In this document: positions 8,027 to 15,928 of the stretch, one piece after another
Numbering within the stretch: the stretch's first letter is position 1
Layout: every line of letters begins with the position of its first letter
Source: Gemmataceae bacterium
Lineage (GTDB): Bacteria > Planctomycetota > Planctomycetia > Gemmatales > Gemmataceae
Reading direction: 5' to 3'
Assembly (NCBI GenBank): GCA_019636445.1
Contig: JAHBXO010000040.1
Location: 1-50,229, forward strand
Length of the DNA stretch: 50,229 nt
Translations under genes and position numbers: made by a program
The notes under the pieces: model-generated
What the model saw: the letters and a program-made list of their open reading frames with translations, nothing else
What the model was told of the DNA's origin: nothing
The model's database searches: none

Positions 8027-8718
8027 GGAACCGCCTGGACTTTCTCGAAGAGGGACCGATGGATCGGCCGCCCTTCCTGTCGGAACTTGCGCTCGAAGTT
8101 CGTGAGATAGTCCATGCCGTGCGACGGCGCGTTCTCTTCGGGGTTCGGCAACCGCCGGAAGGCGGGCACGGCCGCCAGCGTCCCCATGACCCATTCGAAA
8201 TAATCGGCGACGTCCGTTACGAAATGCAACCGCCCGCCGGCCACGAGGGCCCCGCTCACGAGTTCGGCGAACTCGGGGGTGAAGAGAAGCCGTTTCTTGT
8301 GGCGGGATTTCCACCACGGATCGGGGAAGAAGACGTGGATGGCCGACACGCTCCCGGGCGGCACGAACCGGCGCAGCACGAGTTTCGCATCCGCGCAGCA
8401 GGTCTTCACGTTGCGAAGGCCGCGGCTGGCGATCCGCGACGCGGCGTAGAGTTGATACTTGCGGACGATTTCGATCCCGAAGTAGTTGCGTTCGGGATGC
8501 GCGGTTCCGTTCGTGACAAGGAACAGCCCTTTGCCGAAGCCGACTTCGAGTTCGACAGGGTTCGCGTTGCCGTAGAGTTCGCTCCAATTGATCGGGCGGA
8601 CGGGTTCGAGGGCCGCACCGGCGCGCTCGGGGTCGCCCCAACGGGCGTGGAGTTCCTTGGGAAGTTCCCAGACGTAGGGTGCCAAGTCTTCGTTCGATAA
8701 CTTCCGCGGCTTACGCAC
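8023..8718 (-). CDS. trmB: tRNA (guanine-N7-)-methyltransferase TrmB
   Basis: This 231-residue SAM-dependent methyltransferase should make m7G46 in tRNA. The SAM-binding loop is ELEVGFGKG (about 56-64), the acidic ribose-binding strand is YFGIEI (79-84), and the TrmB signature FFPDPWWKSRHKKRL spans 130-144; TDVADYFEWV lies further on. The length fits the family. I chose the GTG at 8718, which overlaps the stop of the FabZ-like gene by eight bases; a longer frame to 8781 would run through the FabZ C-terminus and adds Ser/Arg-rich residues. It is the third gene of the HAD / FabZ / trmB / membrane / CobW run. Confidence 0.92.
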   Translation of the reverse strand: MRKPRKLSNEDLAPYVWELPKELHARWGDPERAGAALEPVRPINWSELYGNANPVELEVGFGKGLFLVTNGTAHPERNYFGIEIVRKYQLYAASRIASRGLRNVKTCCADAKLVLRRFVPPGSVSAIHVFFPDPWWKSRHKKRLLFTPEFAELVSGALVAGGRLHFVTDVADYFEWVMGTLAAVPAFRRLPNPEENAPSHGMDYLTNFERKFRQEGRPIHRSLFEKVQAVP

Positions 8719-9232
8719 GCTCGAGATCCTTCCACTCGCCGATGTTGATGCCGAGGATCGTGGCCGAGAACGCCTCGACATACTGGCCGTTTTCGCGCAC
8801 GTGGCCGACGACGTCGAACTGCGTGCCGACCCGTCCGACGCGCCGGCCGCGCCCGACCACGACCAACCGGTGCCCCGGCTTGACGGGCTGGCGGAACCGC
8901 GCCTTGTCGATACCGCCGAGACCGACGAGCCGCTCCGCCGAGACGACCTTCTGATCGTAGACGTAGAAGCTGGTGAGTTGCGCCGCCGTCTCGCAGAGCA
9001 AAACGCCGGGCATGACCGGATATCGGGGGAAATGCCCCTTCGTCCAGAATTCGCCGGCGAGCACGTCCTTATAGCCGACGATGAGGTGCCGGGACGGATC
9101 GACCATGACGACGCCGGTCAGCATCACCATGTCGCCGCGTTGGGCGTTGACCTCTTCAATGCGACTCCGGTCGGCATACAGCTTGGAAAAATCGAGCGCG
9201 TCCAGATCGACGGGCGCGTCGTCCGCGGGCAT
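8711..9232 (-). CDS. FabZ-like hotdog-fold 3-hydroxyacyl-ACP dehydratase
   Basis: This 173-residue protein contains the FabZ active-site helix GHFPRYPVMPGVLLCETAAQ, with catalytic His67 and Glu81 both present. It then has the hotdog strands FVVYDQK-like, GGIDKARFRQPVKPG and HRLVVVGRG. The family removes water from 3-hydroxyacyl-ACP in fatty-acid elongation. The start at 9232 is supported by GGAGG seven bases upstream. The first 45 or so residues are longer than in classical FabZ (about 140-150 residues). It could therefore be the house-keeping FabZ or a specialised planctomycete paralogue that is often clustered with other genes; no acyl carrier protein or ketosynthase is adjacent. Confidence 0.85.
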   Translation of the reverse strand: MPADDAPVDLDALDFSKLYADRSRIEEVNAQRGDMVMLTGVVMVDPSRHLIVGYKDVLAGEFWTKGHFPRYPVMPGVLLCETAAQLTSFYVYDQKVVSAERLVGLGGIDKARFRQPVKPGHRLVVVGRGRRVGRVGTQFDVVGHVRENGQYVEAFSATILGINIGEWKDLERA

Positions 9233-9246
9233 GGGTGGACCTCCAT

Positions 9247-10200
9247 CTACGCCACAATATCCAGTACTTGCGTGAGTTCGGCGAGCAAGGCGTCCGGTCG
9301 GAACTCCGGCTCCTTGAGGTGGTCGGCCGTCGCCACCAGGGAATTCTTGTCTCCGGCGAAGAGCGCCGTGCGGAAACCGTGTCGCTTGGCGGGTGCGATG
9401 TCGCGCACGACGTTCGAACCGACATGCAGGACCTGTTCTGGTTTCCAGCCCCGGGCCGCCGCCGCCGCGACCGCCGCCTTGAAAATCGTGTCCGAGGGTT
9501 TCCGGGCGTGCAACTCGCTCGAGATCAATCGCACATTCATCGGGAAGAAGGCATTCACATCGAAGGCGGGATCGTCTTCGCGGAACGCCTTGTGGATCTG
9601 CGCCGGCGTAAAACACTGCCCGTCCGCGAGCAGGCCGGAGACGACGCCGCGATCCGCGAGCAGCCGCACGGCATCCGCCGCGCCGGGGTACGCCGCCACG
9701 CCCTGGATGCTCGCGTGATAGAAGTACGCGATCTTTTTCGTGAACTCGTTCATCGCCCCGTAGAGGTTCACGTCGAACTTATATTCCTTCTGGAGGAGTT
9801 TCTTGACGATGTCCTCCCACATTTTTTCGGCTTGCACTTCGGGGTGCTTCTCGGCCCCGTGTCCCACCATGCGCAGCGTCGTCAGGGCCTTGGTGAAATA
9901 GTCCCGCATCTGTTCCGCCGGCGCGCCGGGCTTGCGACTCATCGAGTTCCACATATTGAACTCTTTGATGGTCTTATCCAGCGCGTTGTCGGTAACGAAC
10001 GATTGCGGATGTTCGAAGAGCAGTTCCCCCTGCAGGATGTTGAGCAGCGTGCCGTACGCCGTCCAGAAGACGGCCTTGATGGGCATGGGCGCAACGTGGG
10101 CGTGAACCTTCTTCTTGGGTTCGATCTTCGGCGCGAGCGGCCACGGCAACCCGCGCGTTGGCAGGTAGTTCGTCGCGTACTGTTCAAGAGTCAACGCCAT
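9247..10200 (-). CDS. HAD-superfamily protein lacking the catalytic nucleophile
   Basis: This 317-residue protein has a haloacid-dehalogenase-like layout: a motif I region AVFWTAYGTLL (43-53), a helical cap rich in Lys, Phe and Tyr, a motif II region VVSGLLADG, the motif III Lys in ARKPSDTIF, and a motif IV region LHVGSNVVRDIAPAKRHG. In the usual motif I (FDAYGTL) an Asp attacks the substrate; here that position is Thr47. The first acidic residue of motif IV is Ser in VGSNVVRD, though a later Asp is kept. The catalytic cycle of the family should thus be impaired. A 40-residue N-terminal extension precedes the fold. It is the first gene of the operon, 14 bases upstream of the FabZ-like gene. 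The fold call is firm; activity is doubtful. Confidence 0.82.
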   Translation of the reverse strand: MALTLEQYATNYLPTRGLPWPLAPKIEPKKKVHAHVAPMPIKAVFWTAYGTLLNILQGELLFEHPQSFVTDNALDKTIKEFNMWNSMSRKPGAPAEQMRDYFTKALTTLRMVGHGAEKHPEVQAEKMWEDIVKKLLQKEYKFDVNLYGAMNEFTKKIAYFYHASIQGVAAYPGAADAVRLLADRGVVSGLLADGQCFTPAQIHKAFREDDPAFDVNAFFPMNVRLISSELHARKPSDTIFKAAVAAAAARGWKPEQVLHVGSNVVRDIAPAKRHGFRTALFAGDKNSLVATADHLKEPEFRPDALLAELTQVLDIVA

Positions 10201-10250
10201 CGGTCCGCCGGGAGAAGGCCGGGTGCGGGCTGAATCGTAAGACTATCGGG

Positions 10251-11213
10251 ATGAAGCAACCCGTTCAAGGGAGCGTCACGGTCGTCGGCGCCGGCGGCAT
10301 CGGCGCGACAATCGGTCTTGCGCTCGCGGCCGGCGGTGCCGTCGTCGAATTCGTGGAAATCGACTCTCGAAGGATCGATCGCGGCCGTCGCGCCGGGGTC
10401 GCGATTCGCGCGTTCGACGATTGGACTGCCACGCCCGATGACATCATCATTCTCGCCACAAAGTGTTACGACAATGCCGCCGTGCTTGCGCGTATCCCCG
10501 CGGGAGCGGCGCTTGTGCCGATCCAGAACGGGTTCGACCCCGGATTGAAGAACGCGTCACTCGCGGCGGAAGGGATCGCATCCTTCGTGGCCGCGTGCCG
10601 ACCGGATCACTTTGCACCGGCCATCACGCGACCCGGCGACTTGCACGTCGGCTCGGTCGACGGGCGGCCACTCGACGGGACCATTCGCAACCTGTTCCAG
10701 AGAGTCGCCGGTTCGGATCGGTTTCGATTGAAATTCGTCTCGAAGATCCTGCCCTACAAGCACGCCAAACTGATGTACAACGCCGCGATTTCCCCGCTCG
10801 CCGCCGCGGCCGGGATCGACAACGGCGACCTGCTCCGCGACCCGAACGCCCGCCGACTTTTCTTTGCCCTGCTTCAGGAGAATTACGCGATCCTCGACGC
10901 CGCCGGAGTCGAACTCGGCCAAATCGGCCCCTTCCCTCCCCGCACGGTGGCGCGCATCCTTCGTTCCCGTTGGATCGCCCAAATCCTCGCGAGGTTTTTC
11001 GAACCCTCCCTCCGCGGCACCTACTGTTCGATGGCCGGCGAAATCGAAACCGGGCGGACCGAGATCGACAATTACAACGGCCACCTGCTGCGGCTCGCCG
11101 AGGGACTCGTCCCCGCGCCCTTGAACCAGGCCGTCTACGAGTTGGTCAAACGAATGGAGTCCAATCGATCGAAACCGGACCGCGCCGTCCTCGCCACCCT
11201 GCTCAAGGCTTGA
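10251..11213 (+). CDS. Ketopantoate reductase (PanE/ApbA) family protein
   Basis: This 320-residue protein has an N-terminal Rossmann fold with the dinucleotide loop VVGAGGIGATIG (about 10-21), an LATKCYDN segment after the fourth strand, and IQNGFDP, the ketopantoate-reductase IQNG motif. The C-terminal helical domain contains KILPYKHAKLMYNAAISPL, which holds the Lys and Asn expected in the active site. The family reduces 2-dehydropantoate to pantoate with NADPH on the way to CoA. Many members act on other substrates and no pantothenate genes are nearby, so I give no symbol. The ATG at 10251 begins directly before the nucleotide-binding fold. The gene ends within the last 11 bases of the convergent TolC-like gene. 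Confidence 0.85.
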   Translation: MKQPVQGSVTVVGAGGIGATIGLALAAGGAVVEFVEIDSRRIDRGRRAGVAIRAFDDWTATPDDIIILATKCYDNAAVLARIPAGAALVPIQNGFDPGLKNASLAAEGIASFVAACRPDHFAPAITRPGDLHVGSVDGRPLDGTIRNLFQRVAGSDRFRLKFVSKILPYKHAKLMYNAAISPLAAAAGIDNGDLLRDPNARRLFFALLQENYAILDAAGVELGQIGPFPPRTVARILRSRWIAQILARFFEPSLRGTYCSMAGEIETGRTEIDNYNGHLLRLAEGLVPAPLNQAVYELVKRMESNRSKPDRAVLATLLKA

Positions 11214-12753
11214 GACCCGATCGCGTCTGGCCCGGCTCGATGCCCAGGGTTGTCAGATATTCCGCGACGGCCCGATAATACGCCCCGATCGTCGTGATGA
11301 TCTTCAACTGGGCTTCCGCCGTCGCAATCTCCTGAAGATTGAGGTCGATCAGACTGGTTCGGCCTTGCCGAAACGATTCCGTCTCCAGTTCACGAACCCT
11401 TACCGCCTGACGATATTCCTCGCGGGCGCGTTCCAATCGCTGGTAGGTCAGCGTCAGTTCCGAGGTGGCATCCTGCACCTGAACGGCAATCTCGTCGCGG
11501 GCAAAGCGCTCCTGAGCGGTCGTTTGCGCCAGCAGGGCTTCCGCCGCCCGGAGTCGCCCCAACGCATCGCGGCGCTGGGCTTCCAGTTCAAAGGTCAAAC
11601 CGAACTCCGCCGTCGTCCGATCTGTCGCGAAGGGGCCGGCCCCGCCCGCCGTCTTCTTGGAGAATCCCACATCCTGCGCGGCGGCCGCGAACGCGTTCAA
11701 CCCCGGCCGCGTGCGGTTCCGCGCCAGCGCCACATCGGTCGCGGCCCGCTCCTTCAACAGTCGGAATCGTTCGAGTTCGGGACGGTTTTGCAACGCAACC
11801 GCGACATCCTCGGCCAGTTGATTCGATCGCGGTGCCGAAGGCGTTCCATCGAGTAGGCCGGCCGGCAGCCGGACGGGCGACGGGACAATCGGATTCCCGG
11901 CGGCGTCGCGATGGTACAGGGACAACCGCAGCGCGGCCGCTTGCAGAGCGCGCTCGGCCGCAATCAAGGATTCCTCGCGGGAGGCGATCAAACGTTTGTT
12001 CAGAACCGGAAGGGTTTCCGGATCGGCCCCCAGCTTGAAGCGTTCGTCGACAAATCCCTGTCGGTCCCGGGCGAGTCCGAGCAATTCGCGAGCGATGCGA
12101 TATTGCTCGCCGGCGGCGACCCATCCCCAGTAGGCGAAGGCCGCGGCACGGTAGAAGTCGAGCCGGGCACGCCGGATGACGGGATCGGCGAGTTGTTCCT
12201 GGATTTGCGCTTGCCGCAACGCCACGCGTCGCCGGTCGATCGGTCGATCCCGCAACAACGGTATGGCCACGCCGGCGCGGAATTCCCCGCCGTCTGCCGT
12301 CTTGCGATCGCCGTAGTAGATTGGAAAATTGCCATCGCCCATCCGCCAGCCGGCGAAGACGCTGCCACCGTTTTCGAGGATGGGCTGTTCGGCGACGAAA
12401 TCCAGCCGCGCGCTGGAGAATGTACCGGTTTGATCCGCAGCCCGGGCGCGCAGGAGCGTATCGAAGGAGCCTTCGGCCGCGAGCCGCTGACCGCCGGCGA
12501 TGCCGCGTTCTTGTTCCATCGCGAGGATGAGCGGGAACGAAGTGGCGAGCGTGTTCAAGACGCTGTCGAGCGTCAGGGGATCGGTCGATGGAACGCTGGG
12601 GGAGGCGGGCGGATCGGGCAGTTTGACGGGGACCGGCGCTTCCTGAACCGTCGGCAGTGTGATCGACTCCCGAATGAGCGCCCGATCCGGCAGGGGCGAC
12701 CGAGTGCCGACGCAACCGGTGGCCAAGATCAAAAGTATCGTGCCCCTGAACAT
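11203..12753 (-). CDS. TolC-like outer-membrane efflux lipoprotein
   Basis: This 516-residue protein begins with a very short lipoprotein signal (MFRGTILLILATGC; Cys14). A Pro-rich linker then leads into the OEP/TolC fold: LTLDSVLNTLATSFPLIL starts the first helical repeat, and long helices and the paired second repeat run to the end, including QNRPELERFRLLKERAA and SFRQGRTSLIDLNLQEIATA. It should be the outer-membrane channel of the exporter encoded just upstream on the same strand (HlyD-like gene 22 bases away, ABC gene beyond). Lipid-anchored TolC relatives are well known in RND systems and less usual with ABC/HlyD systems. The 3' end overlaps the convergent PanE-like gene by 11 bases. Confidence 0.9.
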   Translation of the reverse strand: MFRGTILLILATGCVGTRSPLPDRALIRESITLPTVQEAPVPVKLPDPPASPSVPSTDPLTLDSVLNTLATSFPLILAMEQERGIAGGQRLAAEGSFDTLLRARAADQTGTFSSARLDFVAEQPILENGGSVFAGWRMGDGNFPIYYGDRKTADGGEFRAGVAIPLLRDRPIDRRRVALRQAQIQEQLADPVIRRARLDFYRAAAFAYWGWVAAGEQYRIARELLGLARDRQGFVDERFKLGADPETLPVLNKRLIASREESLIAAERALQAAALRLSLYHRDAAGNPIVPSPVRLPAGLLDGTPSAPRSNQLAEDVAVALQNRPELERFRLLKERAATDVALARNRTRPGLNAFAAAAQDVGFSKKTAGGAGPFATDRTTAEFGLTFELEAQRRDALGRLRAAEALLAQTTAQERFARDEIAVQVQDATSELTLTYQRLERAREEYRQAVRVRELETESFRQGRTSLIDLNLQEIATAEAQLKIITTIGAYYRAVAEYLTTLGIEPGQTRSGLKP

Positions 12754-12775
12754 CCTGTTCCCCGTTCCGCATCGA

Positions 12776-14155
12776 TCATTTGCGATCGACCGGCCCCAAT
12801 TTTGTCGCTGGGTCCTTCGGTTTCACGTCGCGTGCCGGCGGGAATCCATTTAAGAGCCGCCACAATTCGTAGCCCAGCCGAACTTCCTTGACCAGAGTCC
12901 ATCCCTGGGCCCGGACGCCCTGCCGCAGGTACGATTCATCCGGCCAAACCGCACCGGGTGCCGGCTCGACCAGAATCCGGAACCGGCCCGAGAGACCATC
13001 GGCCGTCGGGTCCACGAGGTAGACGCGACCTTCAAAAGTCCCGGCGGCGGCTTCGGGGTAGGAGGCGAACTGCACCGCCGCCCATCCCTCGAATTGCACC
13101 AGTACGCGATCCCCCTCGCGCACCAGGGGCAGGTCGTTCCCGTCGATCAGCAGTTCGGCGACGATACCGGGGTACTTGTTCGAGGTCAAGTCACCTCTTT
13201 CCGTCGCGGCCAGATCCGGCACCAGAACCGCGAGGCGCTCGCCCGGCCGCACCAACTGACCGCCGGCCTCGGCGTTCGCCAGCACGCGGAAGATCGTCCC
13301 CGTCGCCGCCGCGTAGATCCGCTGATTCTCCTGCCGTTCCACCTGCGTCTTGATCGCGTTGTACTGCTGCTTGACGGACGCTTGTTCGCTTTGCGCGGCC
13401 TTCAAGCTGGCCTCTTCCGTCTGGATCGCGGCGGACGTCCGCTTGTCGGTCGCGGACTTCTGGGCTTTCAGTCCTTCAATCGTCTTCTCCTGGAGTTTCA
13501 CGCGCGCTTCCACCAGCGGGATCTGCGCCTGGGCCAGCTCGAATTTACGCTTGCCCTCTTCCACCGCGTCCTTCGCGACGACCTCGCCGACCTTGCTGGC
13601 GTTTAACTTCTGCAGTCGATCGTACGCCAGCCGTTCCCGCTCCAGATCGAAATTCGCACGCTGGAGTTCCTGCTGGTTGACGATCAATTGCGATTCCGCC
13701 TGTTCGACCCGGTACTGCGCCTCGGCGAGAAGGACTTCGCGTTCGTCCTGGATGAATCGCTGGCGGTTGCGCTGGTCGTTGATTCGGCCTTCGGCCAGCG
13801 CCAACCGCTGCAATGCGAGCAACTCCTGTTCGCGGAGCCGTTCCAGGATGTTCGGGTCGTTGTCCACCAGTTCGACGATCAGTTGGCCAGCCTTCACACG
13901 ATCGCCCTCTACGACGTGCCATTTGCGCACGCGGCCCTCGATCGGCGACACCACGTATTGAGGCCGTTGCGACGGATTGAAGGCGATGGCGCGGCCCGTG
14001 CCGTGCACGGTCTGCGTCCAAGGTGCCAGCAAGAGCAGCGGCACCAGCAATACGAAAACAATGACCACCATGCGTGCCGCCCAACGCACGATTCGCGGCG
14101 TGCCGGCCGAATGATATGATTCAAAATCCGATCGAGGGGCCAGCGGCTCGCTCAT
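12776..14155 (-). CDS. HlyD-family membrane fusion protein
   Basis: This 459-residue protein has a short cytoplasmic N-terminus and one transmembrane helix (about residues 28-46, MVVIVFVLLVPLLLLAP). The biotinyl-lipoyl-like half-motif VVSPIEGRVRKWHVVEGDRV comes next, then a long alpha-helical hairpin (about 110-285) rich in Glu, Gln and Arg, then IYAAATGTIFRVL, the returning lipoyl half. A beta-barrel and a membrane-proximal domain complete it. It should bridge the inner-membrane ABC protein and the TolC-like channel in a type I-like tripartite pump. Its ATG overlaps the stop of the ABC gene in an ATGA, so the two are translationally coupled. Confidence 0.92.
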   Translation of the reverse strand: MSEPLAPRSDFESYHSAGTPRIVRWAARMVVIVFVLLVPLLLLAPWTQTVHGTGRAIAFNPSQRPQYVVSPIEGRVRKWHVVEGDRVKAGQLIVELVDNDPNILERLREQELLALQRLALAEGRINDQRNRQRFIQDEREVLLAEAQYRVEQAESQLIVNQQELQRANFDLERERLAYDRLQKLNASKVGEVVAKDAVEEGKRKFELAQAQIPLVEARVKLQEKTIEGLKAQKSATDKRTSAAIQTEEASLKAAQSEQASVKQQYNAIKTQVERQENQRIYAAATGTIFRVLANAEAGGQLVRPGERLAVLVPDLAATERGDLTSNKYPGIVAELLIDGNDLPLVREGDRVLVQFEGWAAVQFASYPEAAAGTFEGRVYLVDPTADGLSGRFRILVEPAPGAVWPDESYLRQGVRAQGWTLVKEVRLGYELWRLLNGFPPARDVKPKDPATKLGPVDRK

Positions 14156-15840
14156 GACGGACTCCGGTCGGAAGGCGGGGTGGCGAGGGTGATGGTGCGA
14201 TCACAGAGTTTGCGCACTTCCTCGGAGTGCGTCACGATCAGCACCGTCCAGGTGTTCGAGCGGTCGAAGATCGCAGGCAAAACCGACTCCCGGATCTCCG
14301 TATCCATATGGTCCAACGTCTCGTCGAGGATCAGCAGACGCGGACGTCCCACGATCGCCCGCGCGAGCATCAACCGGTTGGCCTGGCCCAACGACAACGG
14401 CGAACCGCCCGTCCAAAGCACCGTATCGAGACCGTCGGGGAAATTCATCACGCGCTTGTCCAGACCCACCTTGTGAAGCGCGTCCCGCACGTCCGCCAGC
14501 GACACGTCCGGTCGCCCCATGCGGATATTCTCGAGGATTGATGCCTGGATCGTTTCGATCCCTTTGACCACGGCGATCGACGAGCGGAACGTATCGAGCC
14601 TCAGAGAGCGCAGGTCGTGCCCGTCGAGGGCGATCCAACCGCGTGACGGCGTCCGCACGCCGTAGAGCAGATCGGCGAGCGTGCTCTTGCCCGCCCCGTT
14701 CGGGCCTTCGATGGCGACGCGCTCGCCGGGGCGAATCTCGAAATTCAAAGTCTGGAGTGCATTCTGTCGCGCCTCGTCGTAGTGGTAAGCCAGGTCGTGC
14801 ACCGCGATGGAAAGACCGCCGGTACGGTGGTCCAGCGCCTCGCCCGTTTCTCGCTCGAGCGGCAGGTCGATCAGATGGCCGAGCTTCTCGACGGCGGCGA
14901 GCAGATCGTAATAGGCTTCGAGTTGCTTGCCGACCTTGGTGAACGTGGCCACTACGAGCGTGACGACGATTTCCGCCGCCACCAGTTCGCCCAGAGTCAG
15001 CTCGCCTCGGATCACGAGTATGCCGCCCACGGCGAGCAGTGACACGTTTGCGGCCGCCTGCAGGAAGAGCGCGAACGCCAGTTGCCGCAGGAGCACGCGA
15101 AAGTGGATGGCCCGGAAGTTCAAATACTCCTTCGTCAGGTGATCCGCCGTCTGATGGGCATAGGTCGGACCGCCGGCCGATTTGAACAGAATCGGGTGCC
15201 GGGCCACTTCCTCCATCCACCCGGCCACCGTGTACTTCGCGATCGACTCCCGCACCGCGGACCGGACCGCGCCCCAACTGAGCACCGTGAAGAGAAAGAT
15301 CAGCGAGGCGATCAGAATCAGGTCGAAGCCGAGCAGATAGCTGTGGTAGAAGCCGAGCAGGATCATTCCGATGATGACTTGCAGTGCGATGGTGATGCCG
15401 TCGAGCAGGAGGGTGGCCGCCGCTTTTTGAACCGTGAGCACGTCGAAGAAGCGATTGACCAGTTCCGGGCCGTGCTGCCGGTCGAAGGCCTTGAGATCGA
15501 CTCGTGGAAGGCGGTGGGCGAGATCGCTGGCGACGCGCACGAACAGGCGGCGCTGAATGTATTCGACGACGATGAACTGGAGGAACTGCAGGAATCCCGC
15601 CAGTCCGAGCGCCACGAATAGCGCCGCGCAGAGGACGAAGAGCTGCTGGACGAGCGTGCCGAGGGCGACGGTATTGACGACCGCCATGGCCACGATGGGC
15701 GTGGCGAGCGTGAAGAGACCGACGCCGATCGCGAACAGAACCACGATCCAAAGTTCGCGGGTTTCCGTGCGGAACAAACCCAGAAGGCGGCGAAACGGCG
15801 TGATGTGCAGGTGGGAGGTCGGTTCGTGTTCGTTGCCCAT
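14152..15840 (-). CDS. ABC exporter with fused membrane and ATPase domains (type I secretion-like)
   Basis: This 562-residue half-transporter has six predicted transmembrane helices over residues 30-300 and an ATPase domain after about 345. Walker A is GPNGAGKS (379-386), the signature is LSLGQ (482-486), Walker B is RLLILDE (501-507) and the switch His is in THSE (538). There is no N-terminal C39 peptidase domain, so it should not cleave a leader peptide. Two motifs are odd: the Q-loop position is Gly427 (VVKGIET) and the region after Walker B reads TLDHMD instead of the usual ATSALD. With the coupled HlyD-like and TolC-like genes it forms a complete export system; no obvious protein substrate is encoded next to it. 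Confidence 0.9.
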   Translation of the reverse strand: MGNEHEPTSHLHITPFRRLLGLFRTETRELWIVVLFAIGVGLFTLATPIVAMAVVNTVALGTLVQQLFVLCAALFVALGLAGFLQFLQFIVVEYIQRRLFVRVASDLAHRLPRVDLKAFDRQHGPELVNRFFDVLTVQKAAATLLLDGITIALQVIIGMILLGFYHSYLLGFDLILIASLIFLFTVLSWGAVRSAVRESIAKYTVAGWMEEVARHPILFKSAGGPTYAHQTADHLTKEYLNFRAIHFRVLLRQLAFALFLQAAANVSLLAVGGILVIRGELTLGELVAAEIVVTLVVATFTKVGKQLEAYYDLLAAVEKLGHLIDLPLERETGEALDHRTGGLSIAVHDLAYHYDEARQNALQTLNFEIRPGERVAIEGPNGAGKSTLADLLYGVRTPSRGWIALDGHDLRSLRLDTFRSSIAVVKGIETIQASILENIRMGRPDVSLADVRDALHKVGLDKRVMNFPDGLDTVLWTGGSPLSLGQANRLMLARAIVGRPRLLILDETLDHMDTEIRESVLPAIFDRSNTWTVLIVTHSEEVRKLCDRTITLATPPSDRSPS

Positions 15841-15869
15841 AATCGCTTCGTCCGCAGCCTTTCGTTATC

Positions 15870-15898
15870 AATAGTCTTCGCTCGGCCTATCCTTTCAA
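15870..15898 (-). promoter_or_regulatory. Putative promoter of the ABC/HlyD/TolC operon
   Basis: Read on the minus strand, TTGAAA (15898-15893) and ACTATT (15875-15870) are 17 bases apart, and the -10 element ends 30 bases before the ABC start codon. The gap between the glycosyltransferase stop and this start is 88 bases and AT-richer than the genes around it. Pattern match only. Confidence 0.4.
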
Positions 15899-15928
15899 AC
15901 GAAATTACGACTCGACCGCACGAGTGGT

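Noticed and set aside
8027..8641. N-terminal extension of the GT-C-like membrane protein over trmB
   Set aside because: The extra 205 residues are Arg-rich shadow of trmB; the GTG at 8026 overlapping the trmB stop is a better start.
9233..9616. N-terminal extension of the FabZ-like protein over the HAD-like gene
   Set aside because: It is antisense-free but out of frame with the HAD gene and reads as shadow; the ATG at 9232 has a strong ribosome binding site.
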